A DNA stretch of 64,000 nucleotides from contig NC_071669.1 in NCBI RefSeq assembly GCF_028554725.1, positions 1,689,501-1,753,500 on the forward strand, given 5' to 3'. This stretch comes from Zeugodacus cucurbitae (taxonomy: Eukaryota > Arthropoda > Insecta > Diptera > Tephritidae). Numbering within the stretch: position 1 is the stretch's first letter; every line of letters starts with the position of its first letter. Shown one piece after another: positions 51,301 to 64,000 of the stretch. Below the pieces are notes generated by a model. The model worked only from the letters and a program-made list of their open reading frames with translations, was not told where the DNA came from and did not search any database. A program made the translations under genes and the position numbers.

Positions 51301-51380
51301 GGGTTCTCATTTGATACCAAGGAACAGCTTTTTTTAATTATATTGCTATTATTGACTATTTTAACTGCTGTCTTCATACA

Positions 51381-51417
51381 TCATACTAATAATCCCTTTC
51401 TCTATTTTCAGGTATGT
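51381..51417 (+). promoter_or_regulatory. Recursive splice site (zero-length exon), AG/GTATGT
   Basis: A branch-point-like TACTAAT at 51384-51390, a pyrimidine tract CCCTTTCTCTATTTT, then CAG immediately followed by GTATGT (junction 51411/51412). A strong 3' splice site fused directly to a strong 5' splice site is the signature of the recursive sites that remove very long fly introns in steps. It lies in the plus orientation more than 16 kb after the donor at 35040. If it works it implies a plus-strand transcript crossing this point. Confidence 0.7.
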
Positions 51418-52039
51418 ACAAATTTGAAAATTTTTAACTAAACTCGGTAAGATTCTTTAATTATTTTGTGAAATTTTTGACCTAGGAACTTTAAGGTCAT
51501 ACCAATAAGTACTTTTGAGTCTACTATGGTCTATACACCGAAGATCTAGTTCCCCTTATGAAATTTGAGTTCCACAAAATACTATTTTCTCCAATATTAT
51601 GACTCTTTGTTCTAAAATTTAAATATATTATTTATCGATTGTAAAGAAATATTTATGCTTGAACACATGCTCTCTGAAATCAACGAAACTATAATTACTG
51701 CCAATGTTTAGCGTTTCACGCCACCGTACATCATCATCGCAACGTCATTAGCGGCGCGCTGCCAATGAAGACGCTGCCATAAACGGCGACGTCAGCGCAG
51801 CGTCGTCGTCTCAGTCGCAGGTCGCGCTGCCTTTTGTACTTGTATTTTTTTTTTAGCACATGACAGCCACACTGATGCCAACACCAACACAGACGCAACG
51901 CAATACGTACTACGACGACTCCGACTGCTCCGACGTACCCGAATGGTTGGCTCGGCTGGTTTTTCGGTGGCTGACTAGCGGCTGATTGTGATGATTGCCA
52001 TAATGGTAGTCGTCGTCGTCGGCGTCCGCAGCGTCGTTA

Positions 52040-52585
52040 ATACAATTCAGTTCAGTTCAGCTCAAGTTGTTCAGAGCCGGAGCGGTTTTCAGTTGCTTCA
52101 GTATGAAAATTTCTTTTGGACAGACTGGATGAATCCGGTAGTCGTAGAGCGCACGCTTATTCAGCTTAGTCGTTCGATCGGTCACACGGTCGGTCGGTAG
52201 TTTAAACGGACGGTCGCACATTACAGGCCTGACCTGTTTCACTGTTGTGGCTTTCGAACACGCACCAATTGGACGCTTTGAACACTTTGAAAGGCCCACT
52301 GTCTGTCGTGCGAAACGTCTGCGTTGACAAAACAACAGTGTGACAACAACGAACGGTACGCTCGCCATTCGCCAGTTGAATGCAATTTTTATTTTTCTAT
52401 GCTTCATTTTCGATTTCGCGAAACGTTCTTCGCGTGTGTGTGAAAAGTGCAAAACAGATGTTGAGTGTGCAAAAATTTGCTGAATCTGAAGAAAATCGTC
52501 GTCAAACAGTTGCGAAACTTGTGAAATTCGACGACTTTTTGTTGGAATAAATACGAAAAAAAAAATATTTGAAAATTAAAATAAA
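52040..52585 (+). promoter_or_regulatory. Candidate alternative promoter and untranslated first exon
   Basis: A cluster of initiator-like TCAGTT motifs at 52047-52061 is followed by GC-rich then A-rich leader-type sequence. This contains GTGAAAAGTGCAAAAC and GAAACTTGTGAAATTCG strings and ends AAA/GTGAGT at 52585/52586. There is no long ATG frame. The layout matches fly 5' untranslated first exons feeding a downstream coding exon outside the window. Start site and use are unproven. Confidence 0.4.
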
Positions 52586-55500
52586 GTGAGTGAGCCAAAC
52601 AGTGAAGTTTGTGTGATTTTTAGAAGCTGTATGCTGTGTATGTCTGTGCGCCTTTGGGCAAATAATAATCCTCATAATCACAAATCATCAGCAGTGTTGT
52701 CATTATGAGCGTACTCATCAACGAAGTCATTTGAGAACTTGACTGGATCCGCTGCCTCCTTCTATGGACAAATATTTAGATTCAAACTTGCTTGCTTTAA
52801 AATATTTTTCTTATTTTTGTTTTTGTTTTCGCTTTAACATATATGTCATTGTGACCGCCATGAGATCTCGAATTTCGAGCTTACTTCTCCATACATAGTT
52901 ACCATATAAATTTTGTACAGTGTATGTGTGTGTGTGTGTTGGCGTAACTGTGTCAGCCACAGGCGTTCAAGTGCTAGCTGGATAGAGCAGCTGGCTGTCA
53001 ACAAGCGACCAGTCAGGGAACCAGGAGCTAGCGAGCCAGCGCAAGAAACACACTTGAAACTTGTCCAAACAAACACAAATACACTCGAGCAACTTAGCTG
53101 AATGCGAGCGTGCGAGCGCCACTCTCGCAGTGGGCACTGGCAATTAAATCCAGTCTGGACTGGCGTCGATTGCTGGCGTTTGTAAGGCACTCGGTCACCA
53201 ACTTCACTGCAGCAGCAGCGGCAGCAACAACCCATTGTTGTTAGCGACGTTTAGCCATAACCATAATTATCGCTGTCAAGCATAGAAGAAGAAGAAGCAG
53301 TTGCTCTGCGGTTGCGGTAGCCTTCAGGAAATTAGATATTCACCAGCCGATAGGAAATGAAAGATTTTGTAGGATGCGCCTGGCCACCTGCCATGTGGGT
53401 GGTTCGCATGCAGTGCACCACTGCTTAGAATTTCTATAAAGCTGTCAGTGGGGCGGTTGCATTTAACGGCAAATAATCTCCTCTTGCTTTGCTTTAAATC
53501 ATATCCTCTTGCTGTGGCGTTAGTAGGAAGCACGAAATAAATATTCGCCGGAAATGAAATGAATTTTAACTCGGCAACAGCGCTGACTTCCCTTCCACTC
53601 TCACATGCTTCCTGCGAACCCTCGAATCAAGCTCACTAGCGTCGTTCGTTGTGTGGGTCTACGCTTACTCTTACCTTCGAAACGGTCTTACCACTTAAAA
53701 ATTGATTGAATTGCATAGATATTAAATAACGTCGCCTTTTGACGTGATTGCTTCGAATCGTATACAAATCTACAAGCCATACAAGCCCCCGTACATCACG
53801 GCAAGTTTATCGTGCTGCCGCCTGTCAGTCAGTTGTGCCAGCTGGTAGCTGAGCTGAGCTCTGCGGCGGTGTCTGTGTGTGTCTGCGCCGTTTGGCTTGT
53901 CAAGGAAACGGCTTGGCCATTCCTCCAATGCAAATGGATTTTCCATTCAAATAAGAATTGTGTTCTGTGCGGGCGGATGTATTGGTTGGCTGCGCTTAGG
54001 CGCTTAGGCTTGTGGGAGCGAACGAATCGAATGGATGTCAATGGTGTGTCATAAACTGTGATTGAAGTGTGTGCTTGAAGGATGAGAAAATTGTGTAATG
54101 AAAAGTGATGAAGGCATGTGCTGCGAAATTAAGTGATTGGATAAGCGTTCAATGATTTTCATTTGCTTCAATTCGAACCATTCGAATAGGGAGCTCTGTG
54201 CCTTCCATTGCGCAAAAGCCAGCGCTGTTTCATGCAATTTTTACGCAAATTATTTGTGTCGCAGTTTGAGCAGATGATTGATTTGAAAATTAATTAACTG
54301 ATAAAAAGGAAGTTGCCGTTTGTGTTGTTGCGTTATTTTTGGCAGTAATGTGTCGGTTTTTTTTATTGTTTCTGCATTGCACAGATATTTTAACAAGACC
54401 TCCTTCGATAAGTTAAGGTTTCTTTTTAAAAAAGTTAAATGGAAAGTCATCGAAGTAATCAGAAATTTGCAATCAGTAGCTACATTTCATTGTTGTGTTT
54501 CGAGAACATGTGATTGAAATACGAAATTATGACTTTTGTCGTGAACGAGGCTTAATGACGCTACTATTTGAGCCAACAGTGCTTCCGGTGATCTGAAAAA
54601 TATCTCTTAAAAAGTCAAAGAATCTAAAAACATGATTTTCGGATGAATAAATCTTTGGTCTCAACAACTTCGTTGCTTTTCAGCTTATTACCTTGAAGTT
54701 TCTCTCAGTAAATGCCTCCATTATAAACGTAACCACGTAGGCACTGATATCTTTGCAACATCTCTTATGGATTATCTTAGTGTTTCGGTGACGAACCGGT
54801 GCTAAGAAGGCGATTACTATCTGTACTATCTTTGGTAATTCAATGATTTTACTTTTCTTCAACTGTTCCATGATCTCAAGACCTTCAAGAGGTTTTCGGT
54901 AACTATATGTTCCATGTAAAATATGTTCTAGGGCTTCTCTGTCAAAGATCTCCAGTATTAGCCTCAGAGAGCTTATTTTTGCTTCGCTTCAGCCAATGAA
55001 TCGATTCCTGCCAGTCATTTTATTTAAGAATATATTCCCAAAATTGGTTTAAATCAAGATCTGAGCGATTTTTAATCACCTTTTATATAATATATAATGA
55101 GCTTTTCTTATACTTCGTGAAAAAATAATGCTAAAATTCCAACGCGCTACTAAAACGCTTTCCAAAAGCGTAGCAAAGCAAAGAATATCCCATAAAAAAA
55201 GGCAAAACACGCTGAAAAACTCTCGACTTCTGCTGTCATTACACCTTTCGAGCGCGTAAATGAGTTTGAAATTAAAAGTAGGTGACCCCAAAAGCCAATC
55301 GAACAGAAAAACGTGCTGTGAATTGAAACGTCTTGACAGTTGTATTTAGTTTATTGCTGCAGATAAACAGTTTTTTTTCGGTTAAACGATTCTAAAAAGA
55401 GTGGCAATACGAACACACACACACACTATAATGAAGTACTTACTTATTTTCAGTTTTAATTTATGCATTACATTTTAACGGTGCGGAATGCTTTAGTTTA

Positions 55501-55704
55501 ATTGAGTGCTTAAAATGCAGTTTCCCATTGGAAAAGTAAATAAAGCGAAATAATTTATTAGTTTGGATTCAATAAAGACTAAAAAAGGATTATAAAGGAG
55601 AGTGAATGGAATTTGACTAAAATGTAATTGAAATTAAAGAAAAAGAGAAATTATAAATAAATAATATTAAATATAATAATTTTACATAAAAAAATACTTT
55701 AAAT

Positions 55705-56210
55705 TTTGATGTGTGTTCAAAAAATAACGGGATTTTCAAATATTATAAGTTTTCAAATTTTTTTTGCACTTTAAGCATAAAAAAATATTTAAGCAAAAAA
55801 ATAAAAATATTTTAAATTTTGGCGTGTGTTCAAAAAATAACGGGAATTTGAAAAATTTAAGTTTTCAAAATTTTGTGTACTTTAAGCATAAAATAATATA
55901 AAAAAAATAACGGGAATTTCAATATTATAGGTTTTAAATTTTTTTTTTGTACTTTAAGCATAAAAAATATTTAAGTAAAAAAATAAAAATACATAGTATA
56001 AATTTCGATGTGTGTTCAAAAAATAACGAGAATTTCAAAAATTTAAGTTTTCAAAATTTTTTTGTACTTTAAGCATAAAATATATTATTTTATTTTTATT
56101 TTTATTCAATAAAAAAATTAAAAAAAAAAGTTTAAATTTCGATATGTGTTCAAAAAATAACAGGAATTTTAAAATTTCAAATTTTCAAAATTTTTTTTTT
56201 TACTTTTAGC
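55705..56210. repeat. Tandem array built on mariner terminal repeats
   Basis: Units open with GTGTTCAAAAAATAACGGG or a near variant at about 55713, 55826, 56012 and 56146, plus a truncated unit near 55899. Each continues with GAATTTCAAA..AAGTTTTCAAA, a T run, TACTTTAAGCATAAAA and an A-rich spacer. The opening string is the same as the inverted ends of the mariner copies at 37125 and 42160. All units point the same way, so this is a head-to-tail satellite-like array and not a set of whole elements. Confidence 0.88.
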
Positions 56211-57382
56211 ATAAAAGTGAAAAGAGCAGTATTCAGAGATTTGATTTTTTCTGATTTTTATTTTTTACCTCATCTGCTTTATTCTTCTCTCGCACAAAAT
56301 GGAAAGTCAAATAAACCCTATAATTTCGGTGTACGGTTATAGACTTTCTTCCGATACGCATTGATATTCGCAAATAATATACTGTAAATACCATAAATAG
56401 AAGGCACCACAATAATATTTACCTACACATGTAGTGAATTCAGATCACTGATCGCCAGTTATTGGCACAAAAATGCTCAATAACATTACCTCTATTTACT
56501 CTTCGTACACACACGAGCATTACATAGCCTAGTAAACGGCTGCTTTTTAACTGCAATTCGCTAATTTCTTTAATACATAGATATTTATTTTCATAATTCG
56601 CTAACTGATTCATCGCTTGGTTAGCTGCTTGGCCGACTCGCTGGCTTGCTTCACTAACTCAGTGACTGACTGGCAGGGCTGAGCCGCCCGCCGCTCACGT
56701 TGCACTTTTTGCCTCGTCTCTTCGCATACCCTTTCAACATTTTCCACGTTTTCCACACATTTTCCACATTCTCAAGTGTTACAGCGTTGCATTATGAGTT
56801 TGTGAGTTTCGGTTGCCAAGCGCCTAGACTTAGCGCAGTTAGTTAACATCGATTGAGTTTGTTGTTGTTGTTTGCACTGCTCCGTAATTTGTGTTGTTTC
56901 CAGTCACTAATATATCTCGTATTACTGTGATTATTACTGTTGTTGTGTTGTATTGTTGTTGTTGTGGATACTGCGCTGCGCTTGGTTAGCGTTAGCTAGC
57001 GCTTGACTGTTGTGCTTACGAGCGTCCAAGCGAAACCGCGCCGCAGCGCGTCAGCAAAAGCGAGCAAGTCGTGCAAAGAGCGCAGCAGCAACCAAGCGCC
57101 TGTCTAACTAACTGATTGACTGAGCTGTGCTTTGACGGACGGACGGATGGACTGTTTGACTCACTAACTCATTCACTCACTAGCTTACTCTAGCTTGGCT
57201 GTCTGTTTGCCTTACTGACACTTAGAATTGGAATAATGGCACAAGCGTTGCTGTAACGGCTAAGCTAACTGCGAGCGACGTGATAATAACTAAAGCAACA
57301 ACAATAACAACGAAGTAAGTAGTTGTAGTTAGCAGCAGCGTCAGCAACATCGGTAATGCGAGCAACTGTATCAACACTTCAT

Positions 57383-57411
57383 CAACAACAACAACAACAA
57401 CAACAACAACA
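57383..57411. repeat. (CAA)n microsatellite
   Basis: About nine to ten CAA trinucleotides. The valine/aspartate-rich minus-strand frame over it is a repeat artefact. Confidence 0.92.
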
Positions 57412-60400
57412 TCAGCAAACATGATTGTTTATTTGCTCATTTTCAGTTCGTGATTTGCCAGCGCAATCGTTGCTGCTGTTATTGTTGTTGCTGTTTTGGT
57501 GTGTGTGTGGGTGCTACACAAGTTTAGTTTAGTTGCAGTTGCACGCTCAGTGCTTTGCAATCATTTACACTTCAAAAGCGAACTAATAGAAGCTGTCGCT
57601 CGTTCCTTGCTGATGTGGGAGTACGATGTGCGCGCTTGAGCTGCAGCAGCTGGCGCCAAGTCACACGAAAAGGGCAAAATTGGCCGGTCTTCATACACTT
57701 CGATTAGCCTAAAGCGGCGGTGTTAATTTAATCCACTCACTTGCCATTTACTCGTTTATAGAGTGTCACTGTGTCAGTTGCCAGTCTGCCATCGCTTTAC
57801 ATTCACTCAACTCGCGCGGCACAAATATTTAATCGCCCACTTTTCTTATTTGTTTATTTGCTTGTTTGCTCGTTTGTCAGCGTGTTGATTCTCGCGCGCC
57901 TATTTGCCAGTCAGTCACTCACCCGCCACACGAAGCGCTCCAACTCTGCAGCGCGCAGTCTCCACTGCCACTCCACTCCCCTCTCTTCCGATTAGCGTTG
58001 TTCACCGCTCATTTGTTTACTATTCACGCGCAGCACGTTCATCTGTGATCCATGATCCATTACCCCTCCCCGACTCACATTCGCTACGCGTGCACTCTCA
58101 TATACGATTATTGAGTAACTGTATGCGGTTCGCTGCTTACCACCTGCCATGTTGCAAGTTTATTCGCTATGCATCGTCGTATCACTTCAGTGTATGTGTA
58201 TCTAACCGTTTGCATTGCTCTTGTGTGTTATTCTTCTACGCTGCAGCCCCGGCTGCGGCTCCGCTTCCCTCTCTGATTCTGTAGCGCCGCGCTTTTTTCT
58301 TTTGATCTTCCTGTCGGCTCTTTTATTCAGTGTTTTTTGCTTGCGCTCTTTTCATTGCTGTTTCCTTGTTTCTGTTACTAGCGGCACTGTTGTGTCATTA
58401 GCGTGATATCTTTCGTATTTTATCTTTCCGCTACCGGGCACACAATAACTAAATTAAATGTTTATATTTTTGTAATTGTTTGCTGGCAGCATATAACCCT
58501 CAGTGATGCATGTTATCTGCTGTGATCGAAGTGTTTGAGTTGTTTGATGTTTCAGAAGTTCAAGGCTTTCTGAGTACAATTTTTTGGAAGCGCCGCAGAG
58601 CAGTTGGTGCTATAAAAGCTTTTAGGAGAACTTAACTTCCGGAAAAAGGTGCTTCAAATTCGAAAAAATCAGCTGATGCTTACTGTTCTACGAAAAGTAT
58701 AGTTGGTAGTTCCAGTTCGTCGATCTCCGGCGCGCATTTCGTCTTTTTCATATATGAAGTCTACCAACATTGACATCATCTTGAAATGATCTCACCGCGC
58801 AGTCAAAGCTTAGTCATTGACTATAGAAAAAAGGTTGAAAAAAATCCGCAGACAAGCATTAATTTATCGATTAACCAAGCGCATGATCACTTGTTTGTCC
58901 AAACAATGAGAAAGAACCCCTTCATCGTGCGCAAACTGCATTGATTTGGCCTGCAACAGCTTGGACTTCATACGCTCGAAACAAAAACTTATTCATTTGT
59001 TAATTATTGTATTTTTTTTTAAAGCAACCAACCAACGATCGTCAAAACCGCCAGCTGTTTGAACGCAGTCCGGGTTATACTCGTACATGGTGTCTTATAA
59101 ACCTACTCCGGTTCTAAGCGCTGTTGGTGGTTTTTTGTTTTTCATTATTATTTTTGTTGTTGTAGTTTTCTTGCTTTGACGTAGCTAAGATTATATTGTG
59201 TGAACTAAACAGACCGGCCCACGGGCGCCTTGCCAGCAAGTCGGACCTGATCGTGTGATCGCCAGCACATACTCTCTCATTAAACTATATGTATGTGGCT
59301 TTGTAGCATGAAAAAGTGGTGTGAAGAAACGTCAGTTCGTAGCGCAGCAATTTACTGTTTGTTGTTGTTGTCTATATGTGTCTCTCTGTGTATTAGATAC
59401 TTGCTCCGCCGCTCCTATAGATTTGCTGTCTGACCTTTAACGGCCAATAGCAACAAAAACTAGTTTCAAATCTACAGCTGTATGTATCTATGTGTGTGTT
59501 GATCGTGCGGGAAGTTGTTAGCTGGTTCCTTCTTTCTTTGTTTTGTTTTTTATTATTTTGTTGTTGTTGTTTTCTTTCAACTCTTATTAGTTATACATTG
59601 GCTTATTCTTATTAATATTTCATTAGCGCGCAAATGACTAACTAACTGCTTAGTTGACGACTTATTCGCTACATTTTATAATAATATTTGTTGTTGTAGT
59701 TGTTTTTATTGCTGTTGTTTGACGTAAGCGTAATCGGTTGCAGTCGTAATTTATGCTGTGAGTTTGTATTGGCGATAGAAGTGGCGCGATCGCATTGTGT
59801 TAGGTCTACGCGCGTCGCTGCTGCTCTATATTCATACAAATACAGGGTGTTTGTATTATGTGAGAACTATTTTTTGCACAAAAAAATTTTAAATATTAAT
59901 CAAAAGCAACCAAAAATATTTTAAAATAATCAGTTCACTTTATCGCAAGCTTCAAATGAAAGCCTTCAGCTGATTTCCCACGCTGAATTATAAGCATTCG
60001 CTTGCAAAGCTCAACAACAATATGGAAACATAATAATCAGTGAATAACAATTTCGAATTGATAAACAAAAAGCAAACTAAAACGCTTACAATTAAAGTGA
60101 ATTAAAATTGGAATGCCAGAGCTTTACTTTTGGTGTTTAAAATACGCGGCCGTTGGCCGGCGTTTGGCGCGCAGAGTGATCGACCTCCGCCTTAAATCGC
60201 GTTTAACGCGCTCCTTTCATTATTGCAAAGACGATTAGTTCAAATATTTTCGTTTTTTTCTGTTTCTTTGATTACATTTTGCTCACATTTTCAACACTTT
60301 CCGGCGTCAACGGGTGCTATTGAACTTGCTGAAGGTTGTCGCTTTGGCGCTGTGAACTACTGCTAAACGCCACGCTTGATACGTCAATCCAACGCGCATA

Positions 60401-61204
60401 TTGTGTCGCACTGCGCGCGCCAACTTCCTCAGTTGAAAAAAAAATTATAAAAAATAACAAAATAGTTAAAATGCAAAAATTATAATTTTAAATTTTACTC
60501 ATCTATATTCACCATATGCAATAAACAGCAATAAACAAATGACGAACTTTGTTGAAAATTCACCGTTGATTGCAATTATTGCTTTTGCTGCGCGCTCGTA
60601 AAATCAATTGAAGTCAAATGAATTTAATCAAATGCCATTTTTACTTGCTCACTCTCCACAGAGTGGTTCGCTCGTATTTTGTAAATTAAAATCATCGCTC
60701 GCCAAAAACTTAAACGCCATACGCGACCTCATACAAAATGTGCGTGTTTAATTGGCGATTATTGCTGCGCACAAATAAAAGCAAATTAAGTTAGTGGCAC
60801 GCACAAATTTAAAAAACACAGCGAAAATTGCTTTTTTTTGCACTTTTTACCGCTTAATTTCGGCGTTATTGCGCGTTACACGTGTAGTACAGGGTGCCAA
60901 ATATGCAAATTATTCTTTTTGATTGCTCTGGCAATCATGCACACTTGAGTACAACAATTTTACTGCGCTTGTGTGTAGTGTTTGATGGCTCATATGGCAA
61001 TAAAATGTGAATTTGGCAAATTAAAAATAATTAAAATTTTATTTAATATGGTTTGTGTGGAGTACTAAAAAGTGAACTAAAACTAATTTTGGTGTTAATT
61101 AAAGAGCGGTCTAACGTTCATGGAAATTTGTTGTTGAAGTTTGTCTGTAGTTAAGCTCAAAAGAAAAGAGAAATTTTAATAATCTAAATTTTAGGAAAAT
61201 CATT

Positions 61205-61470
61205 AAAAGATAAAAACAAATAAAAATTAAAATAAAAAAAAAAATTAAAATAGAATAGTAACAAAAAATAAAAAAATAATAATTATAAGAAAATAAAGAT
61301 AAAAAAAATTTAAAATTAAAAAAATTAAAAAAAATAAAATAAAATTAAAAAAGAATAATAATAAAAAATAAAAAAATAACAATTTAAAAATTAAATAAAA
61401 ATTAAATAAAAATTAAAAAAATGGTAAAATAAAAATTAAAAAAATTAAAAAAAAAGTAATTAAAAAGAAC
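61205..61470. repeat. A-rich low-complexity block of AAAATTAAAA-type runs
   Basis: About 265 bp almost only of A and T, in AAATTAAAAA and AAAATAAAAAT strings, A-rich on the plus strand. Compare the T-rich block at 33640-34215. No coding content. Confidence 0.93.
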
Positions 61471-64000
61471 AGAAAAATATAACGTTGTTGCGGGAAAACT
61501 GTTTCAGAGAATATGAGGGTCTGTTCCGATTACATACATAGATCGAACTGTCGTGGGAACCAATAATAACTTTTCGATATTTCATTGAAAACCTTTAGCA
61601 ATAGTACTCACAACAGAGATACTTCCAGACTTCAGTCAGATTTTAATTCCGCTATTTTGTGGTTATGGTTCCAGGATTGGTATACTTTAGTCTTCCTCTT
61701 TAATTCCTCAATTTAATAGTATGTTCTGAAATTACTTATAACGAGACACATTCGTTCCTTTTCACATCCATTCCGAATCTTAGACCAGTTGACCCGACTA
61801 TAATGATCGATTGGATTACATAGAAAGGTTTTGAAAGCATTAGATCGGCTGGTTCTCTTTTGACCCATATATAAATACCGTTGTTTCAAGTCTTCCATCG
61901 ACCTGGAATAAAGATGTTTAAGATCAATAAAAATTGGTTGAGGGTTGGGTAGCAAACAAGGGTCCTTGAGTGTGTCTCTAGTACAGGTTTAGGAATTAGG
62001 TTTTCTTGTCATCTTACTTATAGTGTAGTTAACGTTTTAAGACCCCTCTTAAATATTGAAAATGAAAAATTTTCCTATATCAAAAATAAATTAGTCAGCA
62101 AATTCCTACTGCTCTCCTTGTAACATACACACACAAACTCTCCAACAAAGCCCACAGTGCGTGCGGCCTAAGCCTTAACATTTAACATACACCGAAATAA
62201 ATGCTCTTGAGCACTTTTTTGTGGACTCAATATGAGTACTAATGTGTCAAAGAAAAAAACACGAACGAAAAAGCAGCAAAAGTTCACAAAATTTGTCGCA
62301 TGTTTTTCGAAATGATTTGTTGCTGTTGTTGTTGTTTAGCATTATATTTTGTTCGGTGAGTAATTTGTGTAGCTCAGCTGTTCAGCTGCCACAGCATAAA
62401 CGCTTTATGTACACTTGTCACATATTTTAGCAGCGTTTCAAAGCCATTCTGTATTTACGAGTGCGAGGTCTAAGTGTTTGGTGTTTGGTATGTCGAGCAT
62501 TTTTATGGTTCTTGAATACTTTGGCCAACGTACAATTTTTTTTTTTTTTTTGGTTATTTTTGCTTGGACATATTGTTCACCTCAGCTATATTTGTAGAAA
62601 TGTATTTGTGTGTGTTTGCTAGGTGCTAAAAGCCATAAGCACTAATGTTCAACAAATGCAAACACTTAAATATTCGACGAGAAAAAAATTCGAAAAAAAA
62701 CGAACGCAAAAATCTAATTCATTAAATAGAATGAAAACGAAACTTGAAACAATAAAAGCCAAAAACAAATAAAAAACGTCTAAAATAAACAGAATAAATA
62801 AGCAGCACAGCGCGAACACGAAAAGTGAAGCGAAAGTGTTTCTTTGGTGTCACCTGCTCGACTTGTTTTTTTTCGTTCATTTTTTCGATTTTTTTTTTTT
62901 TGGTTTTTTTCTACGTGTGACTAAAGCAAAAACAGCAACAATGCTAATGGCACGACACGGCAATGGTAACAGCACGGTAATGCCAACAACAACAACAGCG
63001 AAACCAGCACTAAATAAATAGCGCGACGGCAACAGCAGCAAAGACGACAGCTCATACGTCCGTCTGTCGGTCAGACTATACATCCAGCTGTCTGTCAGCG
63101 CTGACACTCGCTATGAAGACAAGAATACAAGTACAAAGCTGCAGAAAATCGCTTGTATGTTGCTTTATGTCGGCAGGTTGGTTTGCTGCAGTTGTTGTTG
63201 CTGTTGCGATTTCGCTGCCGTCATCGGAGGTTCCAATATTGAAAATTATTTGATGTGCTGCTGCTCGGGCTGTTCGCGCTGCCTGTCTCTTGGCAAGGAA
63301 CTCGATAGCGATGAGTGGCGAAAAAATACCAAAACAACAGCAACAACAAACACTTACTTTTGTATGTATGTATGTAGAGTATCTGCTGACGATGATGCTG
63401 ACGTTGACGCTAATGACAGTGGCGGTGTCAGCAACAGCAACAGCCCGGACTCGCGGAATGTCAGGAACGTAAATAATAATAACGGAAAAAAAGACGAGTG
63501 CGCCCGTGAGCGAGGCGAACTCTATCAACTGGCAGAGTGACAAACAAATATGCACAGTAAACGGACACTCGCACAGCGCGACAGATGACTGGGCAAACAA
63601 ACATGCGGGCACAAACAGTAGGCGGAAGCGAGGGACCGCGAACCGTGGCGCGGAGGCTCGGCATGGCGTGTGAAGAGCCTGCCTGCTTGGGAAGTGCAAA
63701 TAAACCGCTACATATGCAGAGGCATATGTGCTACCGTTGCTGACGCATATTGCATTATATTGCAAATTGCTGCTAGCGAAGTACATACATGCAACACATA
63801 CATGCCACATACACAGTTGCGTGCGACAGGCAGCCGAGCCATGCCAAGTTGAACCACTTGCCAACTAACTAAACAATCGACAATAGCGGCAATATTTTGT
63901 TGCTGGCCACACACATGCGACGTCGGGGCACGCAAAAAGTGGCATGCAACGTGGTGGCAAGTGGCAGTGCCAAGAGAGAGTAGCGCGCTGTTGCACTGGG

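Larger units (their letters stand above)
35040..51411 (+). other. First segment of a very long intron, up to a recursive splice site
   Basis: No coding exon could be supported over about 16 kb. The stretch holds a mariner relic (37125-37541), short tandem duplications (39432-39636, 39834-40270), a second mariner relic (42160-42615), a nested MITE (44721-45303), a pogo/Tigger-like MITE (47967-48126) and microsatellites. The recursive-type splice site at its right end suggests that this and the following region are one intron of a plus-strand gene. Confidence 0.45.
52586..64000 (+). other. Intron or intergenic DNA to the window end
   Basis: No coding exon could be supported. It contains a mariner-end-derived tandem array (55705-56210), a (CAA)n run (57383-57411), TTG repeats, an A-rich low-complexity block (61205-61470) and a GC-richer, leader-like stretch at about 62700-64000. 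Frames in the last kilobase, some over 100 codons, lack ATG starts or protein-like composition and have no supporting splice pattern. Confidence 0.45.

Noticed and set aside
63076..63864. 262-codon minus-strand frame near the window end
   Set aside because: Cys/Val/Ala-rich without recognisable motifs; repeat-like CAA/TTG sequence keeps it open; no splice or promoter support.

Overview
The window is nuclear DNA of a higher fly (Brachycera). Spliceosomal introns, a glypican of the fly Dally-like type, mini-me-type repeats, mariner relics and abundant (TA)n, (CAA)n and (CATA)n microsatellites all point that way. A tephritid fruit fly is my best guess, but that is inference. No prokaryotic, viral, CRISPR, rRNA or tRNA feature was found. 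Most of the 64 kb is intron or intergenic DNA, and most long open frames are chance or low-complexity frames. Layout: 1-8921 is the upstream intron of a plus-strand glypican gene whose first exon(s) lie outside the window. Seven exons between 8922 and 20622 encode the rest of a Dally-like protein (dlp), from the first conserved CC motif to the GPI-anchor tail. They are followed by a long AT-rich 3' UTR to about 23.3 kb. Two small minus-strand genes come next: an SMCO4-type single-pass membrane protein (24163-24339) and the mitochondrial import co-chaperone TIM14/Pam18 (24886-25366, three coding exons). 

From about 26.4 kb to the end, the plus strand looks like the 5' portion of one or more large genes with very long introns. 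The evidence is a candidate 58-nt exon at 27205-27262, a convincing but unidentified N-terminal coding exon at 34738-35039, a textbook recursive splice site at 51411/51412, and a 5'-UTR-like exon at about 52.04-52.59 kb. The downstream exons are outside the window, so I cannot name the gene. 

The unusual material is mostly repeats. There is a 123-bp tandem array that starts at the 5' splice site of a glypican exon, and a ~155-bp array in the preceding intron. A ~740-bp TGGTAY hexamer array stays open in several frames. A small satellite is built from mariner terminal repeats. Two TTAA-flanked MITEs are present, one carrying a nested element with 16-bp inverted repeats. A pogo/Tigger-like 156-bp MITE and two internally deleted mariner copies are also present. 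A TTTTAGGCG(C) motif recurs in and near the glypican 3' UTR. The genes form no operon. The glypican acts at the cell surface on morphogens (Wnt/Hh class), TIM14 acts in mitochondrial protein import, and SMCO4 has no known role.
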